A stretch of 64,000 nt of DNA from Paenibacillus arenosi (GCF_014841135.1 NZ_JACYTN010000025.1:1-64000), one strand, 5' to 3'. Shown: positions 8,199 to 18,901, counted from the first letter of the stretch. Translations and numbers: made by a program. Notes: generated by a model from the sequence alone, not told the origin.

Positions 8199-8220
8199 AT
8201 TTGATTTCAAACAAAGTCAA
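8193..8220 (-). promoter_or_regulatory. promoter of cysH-sat
   Basis: Minus strand: -35 TTGACT, 16-nt spacer, -10 TATACT. It gives a leader of about 55 nt before the cysH ATG. No riboswitch-like fold or attenuator is obvious in that short leader. Confidence 0.65.
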
Positions 8221-8380
8221 TCCATTTTTTGACTAATTGAGGCGTTTTAGCTATAACTTTTTCTTATTTTGGGTTAAAGGACTGGTTGGAGATAACGAAT
8301 AAACTTGATTGGGTCTTGTGATACACAGGAGATAATCTCGTGAAGAGGAAGATTATTGAGGTTTGATTTAAAGTATGCAA

Positions 8381-8413
8381 AAAACCTCTTCTGTGTAAAC
8401 ACAGAAGAGGTTT
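8381..8413 (-). terminator. terminator of rplM-rpsI
   Basis: A 14-bp perfect stem, AAACCTCTTCTGTG against CACAGAAGAGGTTT, followed on the minus strand by TTTTTTG. It lies about 20 nt after the rpsI stop. Confidence 0.93.
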
Positions 8414-8434
8414 GATACCCATTGTAATCCAATA

Positions 8435-8827
8435 TTAACGTTTGGAGAACTGAGGTGCGCGACGAGCTGCTTTAAGACCGTATTTCTTACGCTCTTTCAT
8501 ACGAGGGTCACGAGTCAAGAATCCAGCTTTCTTCAATGCTGGACGAAGCTCTGGGTCTGCTTTAAGCAATGCACGGGAGATACCGTGACGAATTGCGCCT
8601 GCTTGACCGGAGATACCACCACCATGAGCCAATACCAAAACATCGTATTTGCCGATTGTTTCTGTAAGGTTCAATGGTTGCTTGACGATAAGTTTCAATG
8701 TTTCCAAACCGAAGTATTCATTAAGGTCACGCTTGTTGATTGCGATGCGGCCTTCACCTGGAATTAGGCGAACGCGCGCTACGGAATGCTTACGACGACC
8801 TGTCCCATAGTATTGTACTTGTGCCAT
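8435..8827 (-). CDS. rpsI: 30S ribosomal protein S9
   Basis: The 130-residue protein has [14 protein letters not shown] at the start and the conserved basic tail [20 protein letters not shown], ending in SKR, which reaches the P-site tRNA anticodon stem. It is full length. It is the last gene of the rplM-rpsI pair, 20 nt behind rplM, and is followed by a strong terminator. Confidence 0.98.
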   Translation of the reverse strand: MAQVQYYGTGRRKHSVARVRLIPGEGRIAINKRDLNEYFGLETLKLIVKQPLNLTETIGKYDVLVLAHGGGISGQAGAIRHGISRALLKADPELRPALKKAGFLTRDPRMKERKKYGLKAARRAPQFSKR

Positions 8828-8847
8828 GAAACTGTCCTCCCTTTTAT

Positions 8848-9285
8848 TTATCCGCGAAGTTCGTAAACTTCTGGTTGTTGTGCTTGATGTGGATGAGCTG
8901 CGCCAGCATAAGCTTTAACGCGAAGCTTCATTTTGTTACCCATGCGAGTCTTAGGAAGCATACCTTGAACAGCAAGTTCAAGCATACGCTCAGGCTTCTT
9001 AGCAAGCATTTCGTGAGCTGGAGTCACTTTCAAACCACCGGAGTAGAGGGAGTGACTGTAGTAGTTTTTGTTTTGAAGTTTCTTACCTGTCAAAACAATT
9101 TTCTCAGCATTGATGATGACTACGAAGTCGCCACCGTCAACATGAGGTGTGAATGTTGGCTTGTGCTTACCGCGGATAAGTGCCGCAGCTTCAGTAGCAA
9201 GACGACCAAGCGTCTTACCTTCAGCGTCGATAACGAACCATTTACGTTCTACTTCAGCTGGTTTCGCCATGTATGTTGTACGCAT
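8848..9285 (-). CDS. rplM: 50S ribosomal protein L13
   Basis: The 145-residue protein carries [19 protein letters not shown] and [11 protein letters not shown] motifs of L13. Start is the ATG seven bases after AGGAGG; an in-frame ATG 24 bases earlier precedes that site. L13 is an early 50S assembly protein. It is preceded by a structured leader with its own promoter and followed directly by rpsI. Confidence 0.98.
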   Translation of the reverse strand: MRTTYMAKPAEVERKWFVIDAEGKTLGRLATEAAALIRGKHKPTFTPHVDGGDFVVIINAEKIVLTGKKLQNKNYYSHSLYSGGLKVTPAHEMLAKKPERMLELAVQGMLPKTRMGNKMKLRVKAYAGAAHPHQAQQPEVYELRG

Positions 9286-9423
9286 GAAACATCCTCCTAA
9301 CAAATTCATTGTTCGCTTTAATTCAAAAAACGTATATATCGTTCAATCTGTTACATTTAAATGTTAGCTGTTACCATAACGCATTTCTTTATTGGGGGCC
9401 GTGGGAAGCCATAAAGAAACACA
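9286..9423 (-). promoter_or_regulatory. candidate L13 leader (ribosomal autoregulatory RNA)
   Basis: About 138 nt of untranslated leader runs from the predicted start site to rplM. It opens with a hairpin whose arms are TTTCTTTAT and ATAAAGAAA, enclosing a GC-rich GGCTTCCCACGGCCCCC apical region, followed by AT-rich sequence. An L13_leader RNA is described in low-GC Gram-positives at this position. I assign it from position and structure, not from a covariance match. Confidence 0.5.
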
Positions 9424-9429
9424 AATGTT

Positions 9430-9458
9430 ATTTTACAATATAACGCTCGATTTTGCAA
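9430..9458 (-). promoter_or_regulatory. promoter of rplM-rpsI
   Basis: Minus strand: -35 TTGCAA, 17-nt spacer, -10 TAAAAT. It lies just after the truA stop, giving rplM-rpsI an independent start. Confidence 0.6.
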
Positions 9459-9481
9459 GTTGTTTTTGCTCTGCTAAAGTT

Positions 9482-10258
9482 CTAGATTCGTTCTTCCCCA
9501 TCGTATTCGACGCTCCACAGCAACAAACCATGTGCCACGGTCATAGGCCCTGCAGCATCACGATGACGAGCCTCCATAATATCGGGTATATCCTCAGGAC
9601 GGAGTTTGCCTTCCCCAACCCACATCAACGTACCTGCCATAATCCGTACCATGTTGTATAAGAATCCATTACCTTTGAAGAACAAGTGAATCCGACCACG
9701 GCCAGCTTCATCACTTCCTGCATCCTCGACTTCCATCCATGAGCGAAATATCGTACGAACATTAGATTGCTTCGTTGACTTCGGCGATGTAAAAGAAGTA
9801 AAGTCATGCTCACCTTCTAAATAAGACATTCCTTTCCGCATCGCCTCAATATGGAGAGGACGCGGATGATGGAACTCGTATAAACGTCGGAATAAGTCCG
9901 GGTTGCGCTCTGCTAGAATGGTGAAACGATACGTCTTTACCTTAGCCGAATAACGAGCGTGGAAGTCTAACGGTGCCTCCCAAGCATCCTGAATGACAAT
10001 GTCATTTGGTAGCCTAGAATTCATCGCTAGTACCCAGCGTTCGATCGGAATAGCAGATGTTGTATGAAAGTTGAACACCTGTCCCCTAGCATGAACACCT
10101 GCATCCGTACGCCCAGATGCCGATATCGTAATTTGATCGCTCGTAAGCTTCGCAATCGCTGCTTCGATTCGTCCTTGAACCGTGTCTTGATCAGGCTGTC
10201 TTTGAAAGCCGCTATATGCAGTACCATCATAAGACACAGTCATTCCGATATTTCGCAT
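9482..10258 (-). CDS. truA: tRNA pseudouridine(38-40) synthase TruA
   Basis: The 258-residue enzyme isomerises uridines 38-40 in the anticodon stem of tRNAs. The catalytic Asp is in ASGRTDAGVHARGQV. It starts MRNIGMTVSYDGTAYSGFQR and has the C-terminal NGFLYNMVRIMAGTL motif. Start ATG lies five bases after GGAGGG. It follows the rplQ terminator with no clear promoter of its own, so readthrough is likely. In Bacillus subtilis, ecfA1-ecfA2-ecfT separate rplQ from truA; here they are absent. Confidence 0.96.
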   Translation of the reverse strand: MRNIGMTVSYDGTAYSGFQRQPDQDTVQGRIEAAIAKLTSDQITISASGRTDAGVHARGQVFNFHTTSAIPIERWVLAMNSRLPNDIVIQDAWEAPLDFHARYSAKVKTYRFTILAERNPDLFRRLYEFHHPRPLHIEAMRKGMSYLEGEHDFTSFTSPKSTKQSNVRTIFRSWMEVEDAGSDEAGRGRIHLFFKGNGFLYNMVRIMAGTLMWVGEGKLRPEDIPDIMEARHRDAAGPMTVAHGLLLWSVEYDGEERI

Positions 10259-10280
10259 ACTTCCCTCCGGTGTCTACGAT

Positions 10281-10312
10281 ATACACAAAAAGAAAAGCTC
10301 CTCGAGGGAGCC
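10281..10312 (-). terminator. terminator after rplQ
   Basis: Minus strand: GCTCC-CTCGA-GGAGC followed by TTTTCTTTTT. It marks the end of the S10-spc-alpha operon. The stem is short (five to six bp), so partial readthrough into truA is plausible. Confidence 0.75.
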
Positions 10313-10369
10313 TTCTTCCACGCTGCTCATGCTGCGTTATTGCGCTATATCAAATGCATCTTGCCGCTA

Positions 10370-10735
10370 TTACGCGCGGTCAACTAGTTCCAAGTAAACC
10401 ATTGGCGCGGAATCGCCACGGCGAGGACCCAATTTCATGATGCGCGTATAACCGCCTGGACGCTCAGCATAACGAGGTGCCAAATCCGAGAATAGTTTCT
10501 GGATTGCGTCTTTCTCGCCATCTACAGTCTCACGACGTACGAATGCAGCCACCTGACGGCGAGCATGCAAGTCACCACGCTTCGCCAACGTGATAAGCTT
10601 CTCAGCGATAGAACGAACTTCTTTCGCTTTAGCTTCAGTTGTTTGAATGCGCTCGTACAAGAACAGATCAGTTACCAAGTCGCGGAACAACGCTTTACGA
10701 GCGCTGGAGTCACGACCCAACTTTTGGTATGCCAT
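10370..10735 (-). CDS. rplQ: 50S ribosomal protein L17
   Basis: The 121-residue protein starts [20 protein letters not shown] and ends with [16 protein letters not shown], both L17 signatures. It lies near the peptide exit tunnel. It is the last gene of the alpha operon, 31 nt after rpoA. Confidence 0.98.
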   Translation of the reverse strand: MAYQKLGRDSSARKALFRDLVTDLFLYERIQTTEAKAKEVRSIAEKLITLAKRGDLHARRQVAAFVRRETVDGEKDAIQKLFSDLAPRYAERPGGYTRIMKLGPRRGDSAPMVYLELVDRA

Positions 10736-10766
10736 ATGTTTCCCCTCCTTCTATGCCAAGTCCCGA

Positions 10767-11711
10767 TTAATCTTCCATGCGGAGGCCTAATCCTAATTCT
10801 TCGAGCTTCTCTTGAACTTCTTCCAAAGACTTGCGGCCCAAGTTGCGGACTTTCATCATGTCTTCTTCAGTCTTCGTAATTAGCTCTTGAACAGTATTAA
10901 TGCCTGCACGTTTCAAGCAGTTATAGGAACGAACAGAGAGATCAAGCTCTTCGATAGTCATCTCAAGCACTTTCTCTTTCTTATCTTCCTCTTTTTCAAC
11001 CATGATTTCCGCATCTTTTGCTTCGTCCGTCAATCCTACGAAGAGCATCAAATGCTCTGTAAGAATTTTCGCACCAAGACTAACTGCTTCTTCTGGTTGC
11101 GTGCTTCCGTCTGTCCATACTTCAAGCGTAAGCTTGTCGTAGTTCGTCACTTGTCCTACACGCGTATTCTCTACACTGTAATTAACACGAGAGATTGGTG
11201 TGTAGATCGAGTCAACAGGAATGACACCAATAGGTTGATCTTCATTCTTGTTGCGATCTGCAAGGACAAAGCCACGACCACGATTCGCATAAATACGCAT
11301 ATGGAGACGGGAGCCTTGTGACAATGTAGCAATGCGAAGATCCGGGTTCAAAATTTCCACATCGCTATCCGCACGAATATCTCCGGCAGTAATTACCCCT
11401 TCACCTTCAGCATCGATTTCGAGAATTTTCTCTTCATCGGAGTGAATTTTGAGTGAAAGGGACTTCAGGTTCAAAATAACCTCTGTTACGTCTTCAAAGA
11501 CACCAGGGATTGTAGAGAACTCATGAAGTACGCCGTCAATTTGCACAGAAGTCACTGCCGCGCCTGGCAAGGAAGAAAGCAAGATACGGCGTAGGGAATT
11601 CCCTAGTGTCGTACCGTAGCCACGCTCAAGCGGCTCGACTACGAACTTGCCGTAAGTACCTTCTTCATTGACATCAACGGTTTCAATCTTCGGCTTTTCG
11701 ATCTCAATCAC
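10767..11711 (-). CDS. rpoA: RNA polymerase alpha subunit
   Basis: The 314-residue protein has an N-terminal dimerisation domain (about 1-230, with [20 protein letters not shown]), an acidic linker, and a C-terminal HhH domain (about 245-314) that contacts UP elements and activators. Start is GTG, eight bases after AAGGAGGG; this gives exactly the Bacillus length. An upstream in-frame TTG overlaps the binding site region and was rejected. A 136-nt spacer separates it from rpsK; nothing clear is seen in that spacer. Confidence 0.98.
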   Translation of the reverse strand: MIEIEKPKIETVDVNEEGTYGKFVVEPLERGYGTTLGNSLRRILLSSLPGAAVTSVQIDGVLHEFSTIPGVFEDVTEVILNLKSLSLKIHSDEEKILEIDAEGEGVITAGDIRADSDVEILNPDLRIATLSQGSRLHMRIYANRGRGFVLADRNKNEDQPIGVIPVDSIYTPISRVNYSVENTRVGQVTNYDKLTLEVWTDGSTQPEEAVSLGAKILTEHLMLFVGLTDEAKDAEIMVEKEEDKKEKVLEMTIEELDLSVRSYNCLKRAGINTVQELITKTEEDMMKVRNLGRKSLEEVQEKLEELGLGLRMED

Positions 11712-11847
11712 TATATAACCCTCCTTCAAAACGTCGCTGGCGTTAAACCATTAAACACCTACGGTCGGTCGATTCATGCAGTATGCCTAAACAACCATTA
11801 TTCCCAACAGGCGTCATTATAAACGACACGTTAGCCACACACGTAAA

Positions 11848-12243
11848 TTATACGCGGCGACGTTTTGGCGGACGGCAGCCATTGTGAGGAACTGGAGTTA
11901 CGTCTTTGATCATGCTAACTTCCAACCCTGCAGCTTGCAAGGAACGGATGGCAGCTTCACGGCCTGCGCCTGGGCCTTTAACCGATACTTCTACCGTCTT
12001 CATACCATGTTCCATAGCTGCTTTAGCAGCTGATTCTGCAGCCATTTGTGCAGCAAACGGTGTGGATTTACGCGAACCGCGGTATCCAAGACCACCGGAG
12101 CTTGCCCAAGAAATTGCGTTGCCGTGTGTATCCGTAATTGTTACGATCGTATTGTTGAACGTAGAACGAATGTGTGCCACACCAGCTTCAATATTTTTAC
12201 GGTCACGACGTTTTGTACGTACGACTTTTTTTGGTTTAGCCAT
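11848..12243 (-). CDS. rpsK: 30S ribosomal protein S11
   Basis: The 131-residue platform protein has the conserved [16 protein letters not shown] and the C-terminal [18 protein letters not shown]. It is full length and follows rpsM by 16 nt. Confidence 0.98.
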   Translation of the reverse strand: MAKPKKVVRTKRRDRKNIEAGVAHIRSTFNNTIVTITDTHGNAISWASSGGLGYRGSRKSTPFAAQMAAESAAKAAMEHGMKTVEVSVKGPGAGREAAIRSLQAAGLEVSMIKDVTPVPHNGCRPPKRRRV

Positions 12244-12259
12244 TGCTACTTATCCCTCC

Positions 12260-12628
12260 TTACTTCTTCTTATTTGCTACCGTACGACGAGGGCCTTTGC
12301 GTGTACGAGCATTAGTTTTCGTGCGTTGACCGCGAACAGGCAATCCACGACGATGGCGAACACCACGGTAACATCCGATATCAACCAGACGCTTGATGTT
12401 CAAAGAAATTTCACGACGAAGGTCACCCTCAACCTTAACCGTTTTATCAATTGTTTCACGAATAGCGTTTACTTCGTCTTCTGTAAGATCACGAACGCGT
12501 GTATTAGCATTAACGCCAGTTGCTGCGATTACTTTTTGAGATGTTGTCTTTCCGATACCGAAAATGTATGTCAAGGCGATCTCAACGCGTTTATCACGTG
12601 GCAAGTCTACACCAGCTATACGAGCCAT
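12260..12628 (-). CDS. rpsM: 30S ribosomal protein S13
   Basis: The 122-residue head protein starts [20 protein letters not shown] and carries the [10 protein letters not shown]-type basic tail ([11 protein letters not shown]) that contacts P-site tRNA. It lies 20 nt after rpmJ. Confidence 0.98.
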   Translation of the reverse strand: MARIAGVDLPRDKRVEIALTYIFGIGKTTSQKVIAATGVNANTRVRDLTEDEVNAIRETIDKTVKVEGDLRREISLNIKRLVDIGCYRGVRHRRGLPVRGQRTKTNARTRKGPRRTVANKKK

Positions 12629-12648
12629 TTACGCTACACCCCCTTCAA

Positions 12649-12795
<147 letters not shown>

Positions 12796-12869
12796 TCAAA
12801 CCGTCTCGCATGCAGTCTGTTGGTTTGCAAGTGCATTGCAAGCGCTCTTTGAAGCTCCGAGTGCTAATG

Positions 12870-13085
12870 CTACTTACGATATGTGATGCGACCTTTGCTC
12901 AAATCGTATGGCGATAGCTGTACGACCACTTTGTCACCTGTTAGGATACGGATAAAGTGCATCCGCAGCTTTCCAGAAACATGGGCAAGAATCTGATGTC
13001 CGTTCTCTAGCTCAACTCGAAAAGTCGCGTTTGGCAACGGCTCGATGACCGTACCTTCTACTTCAATCACATCTTCCTTGGCCAA
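12870..13085 (-). CDS. infA: translation initiation factor IF-1
   Basis: The 71-residue OB-fold protein starts [20 protein letters not shown] and contains [19 protein letters not shown]. It binds the A site of the 30S subunit with IF-2 and IF-3. A 107-nt spacer without clear structure separates it from rpmJ. Confidence 0.98.
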   Translation of the reverse strand: MAKEDVIEVEGTVIEPLPNATFRVELENGHQILAHVSGKLRMHFIRILTGDKVVVQLSPYDLSKGRITYRK

Positions 13086-13099
13086 CGTGATTCTCCTTT

Positions 13100-13399
13100 C
13101 TATTCCGCATTTGCTTCGTTCAGCTGCTCCGCATACTTCTGAATGACGTAGCGAAGCTTGCTGTTTGTAACCCGTCCGCTTTCGTTTAAACTCTGGACAA
13201 CTTCGCGGCTTATATCCTTCTGCAACTCCAGATGAAGCAGGTTTTTACGTTTCGGTTGTTCAAACTTGCGTTTGTCCCCGTCCGCGATAAAGACATATCG
13301 CTCAGGCTCTAAGCCAACGATGACAGCTAGCTTGTCGGCATCTCTGCCTTGAGCCACTTTGACAAATTGCCCGAGTTGCGGGTTCAGAATATGATTCAT
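13100..13399 (-). CDS. KOW-domain RNA-binding protein (L14e-like)
   Basis: A 99-residue protein with an N-terminal KOW-type segment ([22 protein letters not shown]) resembling eukaryotic/archaeal L14e. A Lys-rich helix and [11 protein letters not shown] tail follow. Bacillales carry such a gene between map and infA; its role is undefined, presumably ribosome-associated. The ATG start lies 8 nt after the map stop with an AGGTGAGG site overlapping the map end; longer in-frame starts lie inside map and were rejected. Confidence 0.85.
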   Translation of the reverse strand: MNHILNPQLGQFVKVAQGRDADKLAVIVGLEPERYVFIADGDKRKFEQPKRKNLLHLELQKDISREVVQSLNESGRVTNSKLRYVIQKYAEQLNEANAE

Positions 13400-13407
13400 T
13401 CCCTCAC

Positions 13408-14160
13408 CTACTCCTGCAATCTCGTCAAAATTTCGCAACCGTCCGGTGTTACTGCAACTGTATGCTCAAAATGAGCACACCATGTACCATCCACCGTCAC
13501 GACCGTCCAGTTATCCGCAAGTGTTTTTACATAACGCTCACCAATAACGACCATCGGTTCAATCGCGAGCACCATGCCCGGCTTGAGTCGAGGCCCACGG
13601 TTCGGGCTACCGTAGTTCGGAATCTGTGGTTCTTCATGAAGACTCGCACCGATTCCATGTCCGACGTACTCACGTACGACGGAAAAACCTGCATCTTCAA
13701 TGACACGTTGTATAGCATGAGAAATGGTGTACAACCGTTCATCCGGCCGAACAAGTTCTAAACCAGCATAGAGCGAACGTTCAGTAACGTCCAATAATCT
13801 CTGTGCCTCTTCAGAAATCTGTCCAACTCCATATGTCCAAGCTGAGTCACCATGATACCCACGATACTCTGCGCCGATGTCGATGCTGATGATGTCGCCT
13901 TCGTTTAAAACGCGGTTACCAGGAATACCGTGCACCAGCTCTTCATTAACTGATGCGCAAATGCTTCCAGAGAACCCGTTGTATCCCTTGAAAGAAGGAG
14001 ATGCTCCTTGGCTGCGAATGAATTGTTCCGCGATAGCATCAAGCTCCCGAGTCGTAATGCCCGGCTTGATCGATTGAGACATGAGACGGTGCGTTTCCGC
14101 AACAATTCTCCCTGCTTCTCTCATAAAGCCTAATTCCACTTCGGACTTACAAATGATCAT
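13408..14160 (-). CDS. map: methionine aminopeptidase, type I
   Basis: The 250-residue pita-bread enzyme removes the initiator methionine. Metal ligands are visible: Asp in [15 protein letters not shown], His in [14 protein letters not shown], Glu in MVLAIEPMV, and the final Glu near HFEHTVAV. It lies four nt downstream of adk, as in other Bacillales. A GAGG site eight bases before the ATG sets the start. Confidence 0.97.
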   Translation of the reverse strand: MIICKSEVELGFMREAGRIVAETHRLMSQSIKPGITTRELDAIAEQFIRSQGASPSFKGYNGFSGSICASVNEELVHGIPGNRVLNEGDIISIDIGAEYRGYHGDSAWTYGVGQISEEAQRLLDVTERSLYAGLELVRPDERLYTISHAIQRVIEDAGFSVVREYVGHGIGASLHEEPQIPNYGSPNRGPRLKPGMVLAIEPMVVIGERYVKTLADNWTVVTVDGTWCAHFEHTVAVTPDGCEILTRLQE

Positions 14161-14164
14161 TCGT

Positions 14165-14815
<651 letters not shown>

Positions 14816-14832
14816 TCACTCCCTTTTTGGTA

Positions 14833-14940
14833 AGCATAGGCTTAACTTTCGTCGGAAGTGTATGCTTTCGATGGCATTCGTTAAGCCTCTGCTTTACAAG
14901 AAACAGCACAATAGGTGCCGACCTAAGTCAGTACCTATTG
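14833..14940 (-). promoter_or_regulatory. structured secY-adk spacer with two stem-loops
   Basis: Minus strand, right after the secY stop: a first hairpin with arms CAATAGGT and ACCTATTG closing on an inner GAC-TTAG-GTC. Then comes a long-range stem, AGCAGAGGCTTAAC against GTTAAGCCTATGCT (13 of 14 paired), around a 33-nt loop, ending about 20 nt before the adk start. No T run follows either stem. It is not a typical terminator and may be a processing or translational control element. Confidence 0.55.
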
Positions 14941-14941
14941 C

Positions 14942-16240
14942 CTATTTATTGATAAAACCTTTGTAGTGGCGTTTAATCAACTGGCTTTCAACCTGTTTCA
15001 TCGTATCAAGCGCTACGCCGACAACGATAAGAAACGACGTTCCACCAAGCTGTACTTCACGAGGGAACCCTGCAAGCGATCCAAGGAACACTGGCAATAC
15101 TGCAATTAGAGCCAAGAAGATGGCACCAGAAAGAGTAATACGGGACATCACTCGTGTCAAGTAAGTAGCTGTAGCTTTACCCGGGCGAATACCTGGAATA
15201 TAGCCACCGTTCTTTTTCATTTGATCCGCCATTTGCTGTGGATTCAATTGAACGAACGTGTAGAAGAACGTGAAACCGATAATAAGCAGAACGAAAATAG
15301 TCATACCAAGCGGCTTATCAGAAGACGTATTGTTAATGATCCATTGCGCCCATGCTTTATCAGCCCAGAACTGTGCGATAACTGTTGGGAACATCAACAA
15401 TGATGAAGCGAAGATTACTGGGATAACCCCTGCACCATTCACTTTAAGTGGAATGTGCGTATTCTGGCCTCCATACATTTTGTTTCCAACAACACGCTTC
15501 GCATATTGTACCGGAATCTTACGAGATCCTTGCTGGATGAAAATAACCGCTACAATAATTAGCAAGATCACAATTGCAACAATGACCATTTTAATAATGC
15601 CTAGGAACAATTGTCCATCACCGTTAACAAATTGTGATTCGTACATCTTCCCAAGAAGTGTTGGAATACCAGCCACGATTCCCGCGAAGATGATAATGGA
15701 TATACCGTTGCCAATACCTTTCTCAGTGATTTGCTCACCGAGCCACATTAGAAATGCAGTACCAGCTGTCAAAACAATGGCGATCACTACGTAATCCGTC
15801 ATGGTCGCGTTAGGAATCATCTGCATTCCATACATTCTATTGAAACCAATAGCTGTACCGAATGCTTGGATTAAACCTAAGATTATTGTGCCATAACGCG
15901 TAAATTGAGCAATCTTACGTTTACCAACTTCGCCTTCTTTCGCCCATTGTGCAAACTTCGGAACCACATCCATGGAAAGAAGCTGCATGATGATCGATGC
16001 CGTGATGTATGGAAAGATACTCATAGCAAAGATGGAAAATTGGAACAACGCACCGCCGGAGAATGTATTCAGCAAGCTGAACAATTCAGTTCCAGCAGTG
16101 TTGCTTTGAAAGACCGAAGGATCAACGCCGGGAACCGGAATAAAGGACCCGACGCGATAGATGATAAGGACACCAAGAGTAAAAAGAATCTTACTTCTTA
16201 GATCCCCAACTCGCCATATATTCGATACGGTCTTAAACAT
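14942..16240 (-). CDS. secY: SecY, protein translocase channel subunit
   Basis: The 432-residue membrane protein has ten predicted transmembrane segments. It opens with [20 protein letters not shown] and has the plug-region signature YRVGSFIPVPGVD and the cytosolic loop RRVVGNKMYGGQ-like stretch. It forms the Sec channel with SecE and SecG. Its ATG overlaps the rplO stop by one base (TAATG), so translation is coupled. Confidence 0.98.
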   Translation of the reverse strand: MFKTVSNIWRVGDLRSKILFTLGVLIIYRVGSFIPVPGVDPSVFQSNTAGTELFSLLNTFSGGALFQFSIFAMSIFPYITASIIMQLLSMDVVPKFAQWAKEGEVGKRKIAQFTRYGTIILGLIQAFGTAIGFNRMYGMQMIPNATMTDYVVIAIVLTAGTAFLMWLGEQITEKGIGNGISIIIFAGIVAGIPTLLGKMYESQFVNGDGQLFLGIIKMVIVAIVILLIIVAVIFIQQGSRKIPVQYAKRVVGNKMYGGQNTHIPLKVNGAGVIPVIFASSLLMFPTVIAQFWADKAWAQWIINNTSSDKPLGMTIFVLLIIGFTFFYTFVQLNPQQMADQMKKNGGYIPGIRPGKATATYLTRVMSRITLSGAIFLALIAVLPVFLGSLAGFPREVQLGGTSFLIVVGVALDTMKQVESQLIKRHYKGFINK

Positions 16241-16680
16241 TAGATCACCTCGGATTTACCGCCGGCAGCCTCGATCTTCTCTACCGCAGATTGAGAGAAC
16301 TTGTTAGCTTTAACCGTAAGCTTAACAGACAAGTCACCAGTACCCAAGATCTTGATTCCGCTCAATGGGTTCTTGATGATACCTTGCTCCATAAGCAATT
16401 CCGGAGTTACTTCAGTTCCTGCTTCGAAACGGTTCAAGTCCGCTACGTTCAACACCGCGTACTCTTTACGAGTTGGATTCGTGAATCCACGCTTAGGCAA
16501 ACGACGGTACAATGGGTTTTGTCCGCCCTCAAAGCCTGGACGAACACCACCACCGGAACGAGCATTTTGACCTTTGTGACCGCGACCTGCTGTCTTACCG
16601 TTACCGGAAGCGATACCGCGTCCGCGGCGGAAGCCTTCCTTACGGGAACCAGGTGCTGGAGAAAGTTCATGCAAATTCAT
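16240..16680 (-). CDS. rplO: 50S ribosomal protein L15
   Basis: The 146-residue protein starts [20 protein letters not shown] and has the Gly/Arg-rich [12 protein letters not shown] stretch. Start is the ATG after AAGGAGG (11-base gap), giving the Bacillus length; an upstream GTG overlaps the site. It is coupled to secY. A 91-nt spacer after rpmD is AT-rich without clear structure. Confidence 0.98.
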   Translation of the reverse strand: MNLHELSPAPGSRKEGFRRGRGIASGNGKTAGRGHKGQNARSGGGVRPGFEGGQNPLYRRLPKRGFTNPTRKEYAVLNVADLNRFEAGTEVTPELLMEQGIIKNPLSGIKILGTGDLSVKLTVKANKFSQSAVEKIEAAGGKSEVI

Positions 16681-16771
16681 CGTTCGTCGCACCTCCTTAA
16701 ATATTTATGCTGTTATCTATCAATCGAGTGTTCGATCGCAATTCATTTAACGAAATTAAATGTTTCTAAGC

Positions 16772-16957
16772 TTAAGCTTCGATTTCTTTAACTTCAACCA
16801 AATGAGTAACTTGATTTACCATGCCGCGAATCGCTGGGCTGTCGTTTTGAACAACCGTCTGATTCAGCTTGCGTAGGCCCAAAGTATTCACCGTTTTGCG
16901 GTGAGTTTCCGGGCGACCGATCAGACTGCGAACGAGGGTAATTTGCAATTTAGCCAT
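16772..16957 (-). CDS. rpmD: 50S ribosomal protein L30
   Basis: The 61-residue protein carries the L30 motif [16 protein letters not shown] and [12 protein letters not shown]. It is 13 nt downstream of rpsE. Confidence 0.97.
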   Translation of the reverse strand: MAKLQITLVRSLIGRPETHRKTVNTLGLRKLNQTVVQNDSPAIRGMVNQVTHLVEVKEIEA

Positions 16958-16970
16958 TGTCGTCCCCTCC

Positions 16971-17468
16971 TTATCCTAACAGTTCCTCTACGGATTTGCC
17001 ACGAAGCTTAGCTACTTGCTCTACAGTTTTCAAACGAGACAAACCTTCAAGCGTAGCGTTTACCATGTTCATGGAGTTTGAAGAACCTAGGGACTTCGTT
17101 AAGATGTCGCCTACACCAGCCAACTCCAATACTGCACGAACCGGGCCACCAGCAATAACTCCTGTACCTTCAGAAGCCGGTTTAAGAAGAACTCTACCAG
17201 CGCCGAAGTGACCAATTACTTGGTGAGGAATTGTTGTGCCAACGAAAGGAACATGAATTAGATTTTTCTTAGCGTCTTCGATACCTTTACGGATCGCGTC
17301 AGGAACTTCGGATGCTTTACCGATTCCTACGCCAACCCAGCCCTTGCCGTCGCCGACAACGACAAGTGCGCTAAAGCTGAAACGACGTCCGCCTTTTACA
17401 ACTTTAGAAACGCGGTTAATTTGAACAACTTTTTCAGATAGTTCTAACGTGTTTGGATCAACTCGCAA
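16971..17468 (-). CDS. rpsE: 30S ribosomal protein S5
   Basis: The 165-residue protein has [19 protein letters not shown] (double-stranded RNA-binding fold) and the [18 protein letters not shown] motif. Start is TTG, eight bases after GGAGG. S5 contributes to decoding fidelity; the spectinomycin-site loop [12 protein letters not shown] is wild type. Confidence 0.98.
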   Translation of the reverse strand: MRVDPNTLELSEKVVQINRVSKVVKGGRRFSFSALVVVGDGKGWVGVGIGKASEVPDAIRKGIEDAKKNLIHVPFVGTTIPHQVIGHFGAGRVLLKPASEGTGVIAGGPVRAVLELAGVGDILTKSLGSSNSMNMVNATLEGLSRLKTVEQVAKLRGKSVEELLG

Positions 17469-17494
17469 GTCGTTAACCTCCTTTTGTAAAATTC

Positions 17495-17863
17495 TTAGAA
17501 CTCAAGACCAGCTTCACGCGCTGCGTCTGCCAATGCTTGAACACGTCCATGGTACAAGTAACCACCGCGGTCGAATACCACGTTTGTTTGGCCTTGCTCT
17601 TTAGCACGCTTTGCAATCAATTCGCCAACTTTAGCTGCCGCCTCAACGCTGCCGCCGTTTTTGATTTGATCACGCAATTCTTTGTCCATTGTCGAAGCGG
17701 AAGCAACAGTTACGCCCTTCACATCGTCGATCAATTGAGCGTAGATATGCTTAGAGGAACGGAATACGTTCAAACGTGGACGCGCAGTCGTTCCTTCAAT
17801 TTTCTTACGCACACGAAGGTGACGTTTCAAACGAGCTTTGTTCTTATCGCCTTTTGTGATCAT
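17495..17863 (-). CDS. rplR: 50S ribosomal protein L18
   Basis: The 122-residue 5S rRNA-binding protein starts [15 protein letters not shown] and ends [19 protein letters not shown] plus REAGLEF. The start follows AAGGGAG and matches the Bacillus N-terminus; an in-frame ATG ten codons earlier has no binding site. Confidence 0.97.
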   Translation of the reverse strand: MITKGDKNKARLKRHLRVRKKIEGTTARPRLNVFRSSKHIYAQLIDDVKGVTVASASTMDKELRDQIKNGGSVEAAAKVGELIAKRAKEQGQTNVVFDRGGYLYHGRVQALADAAREAGLEF

Positions 17864-17926
17864 CGTTGTTTTCACTCCCTTCAGTTTAGCCATTAAGCTA
17901 CAGAGGTAAGCGAGCTAGGCAAGATC

Positions 17927-18469
17927 TTACTTCTTCTTGCCTGCTTTACCTTCTTTACGTAGAATACGTTCGCCTTGGTACTTGATACCTTTGCCTTTGT
18001 AAGGCTCTGGTGCACGTACAGCACGAATTTTTGCAGCATACTCACCAACACGCTCTTTGTTAATACCCTTAACAATGATTTGTGTTTGAGTTGGTACTTC
18101 GAACTCGATACCTGCTTCTGGAGTAATCTCAACTGGGTGAGAGTATCCAACGTTTAGTACAAGTTTGTCACCAGTTTTGTTTGCACGATATCCGACACCA
18201 ACTAGCTCCAAAGTTTTGGAGTAGCCTTCCGTTACGCCGTTAATCATGTTGCTGATGACGCTGCGAGTTGTTCCGTGAAGGGAACGGTGAAGTTTATGTT
18301 CAGAAGGACGAGTCACGTTAATCACGTTCTCTTCAAGAGATACTTGAATATCTTTGTGAAGTTCACGAGTCAACGATCCTTTCGGTCCTTTAACCGTAAT
18401 CACGCTATTGTCCAGAGTAACTGTTACCTCACCTGGAACGTTAATTGGTTTGCGACCAATACGAGACAT
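17927..18469 (-). CDS. rplF: 50S ribosomal protein L6
   Basis: The 180-residue protein opens [17 protein letters not shown] and has the L6 signature [14 protein letters not shown] near the C-terminus. It lies close to the factor-binding site. Start is the ATG after AGGAGGTG; a GTG within that site was rejected. Confidence 0.98.
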   Translation of the reverse strand: MSRIGRKPINVPGEVTVTLDNSVITVKGPKGSLTRELHKDIQVSLEENVINVTRPSEHKLHRSLHGTTRSVISNMINGVTEGYSKTLELVGVGYRANKTGDKLVLNVGYSHPVEITPEAGIEFEVPTQTQIIVKGINKERVGEYAAKIRAVRAPEPYKGKGIKYQGERILRKEGKAGKKK

Positions 18470-18502
18470 GTGTTGTTGCACCTCCTATCATTATGCAGTA
18501 AA

Positions 18503-18901
18503 TTACCAAACGTAGCAGATCACTTCGCCACCAGATTTGGATTGACGAGCTTCTTTGTCCGTCAAAACGCCTTTGGACGTCGAGATGATTGCGATTCCGA
18601 GACCGCCAAGTACACGAGGAACCTCGTTGGACTTCGTGTAAACGCGTAGACCTGGTTTAGAGATACGCTTCAAACCAGTGATGACACGCTCTTGGTTTTG
18701 ACCATATTTCAAGAAAATACGGATGATCCCTTGTTTGTTGTCATCAATGTATTCTGCATCACGGATAAAGCCTTCACGCTTCAAGATTTCAGCGATTTGC
18801 TTCTTCATCGTAGAAGCAGGCATTTCCACTGTTTCATGACGTACTGTGTTAGCATTGCGAATGCGAGTAAGCATATCAGCAATTGGATCAGACATAACCA
18901 T
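18503..18901 (-). CDS. rpsH: 30S ribosomal protein S8
   Basis: The 132-residue protein starts [19 protein letters not shown] and ends [19 protein letters not shown]-type motif with GGEVICYVW. In enteric bacteria S8 represses the spc operon; no matching spc-mRNA site is claimed here. Confidence 0.98.
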   Translation of the reverse strand: MVMSDPIADMLTRIRNANTVRHETVEMPASTMKKQIAEILKREGFIRDAEYIDDNKQGIIRIFLKYGQNQERVITGLKRISKPGLRVYTKSNEVPRVLGGLGIAIISTSKGVLTDKEARQSKSGGEVICYVW

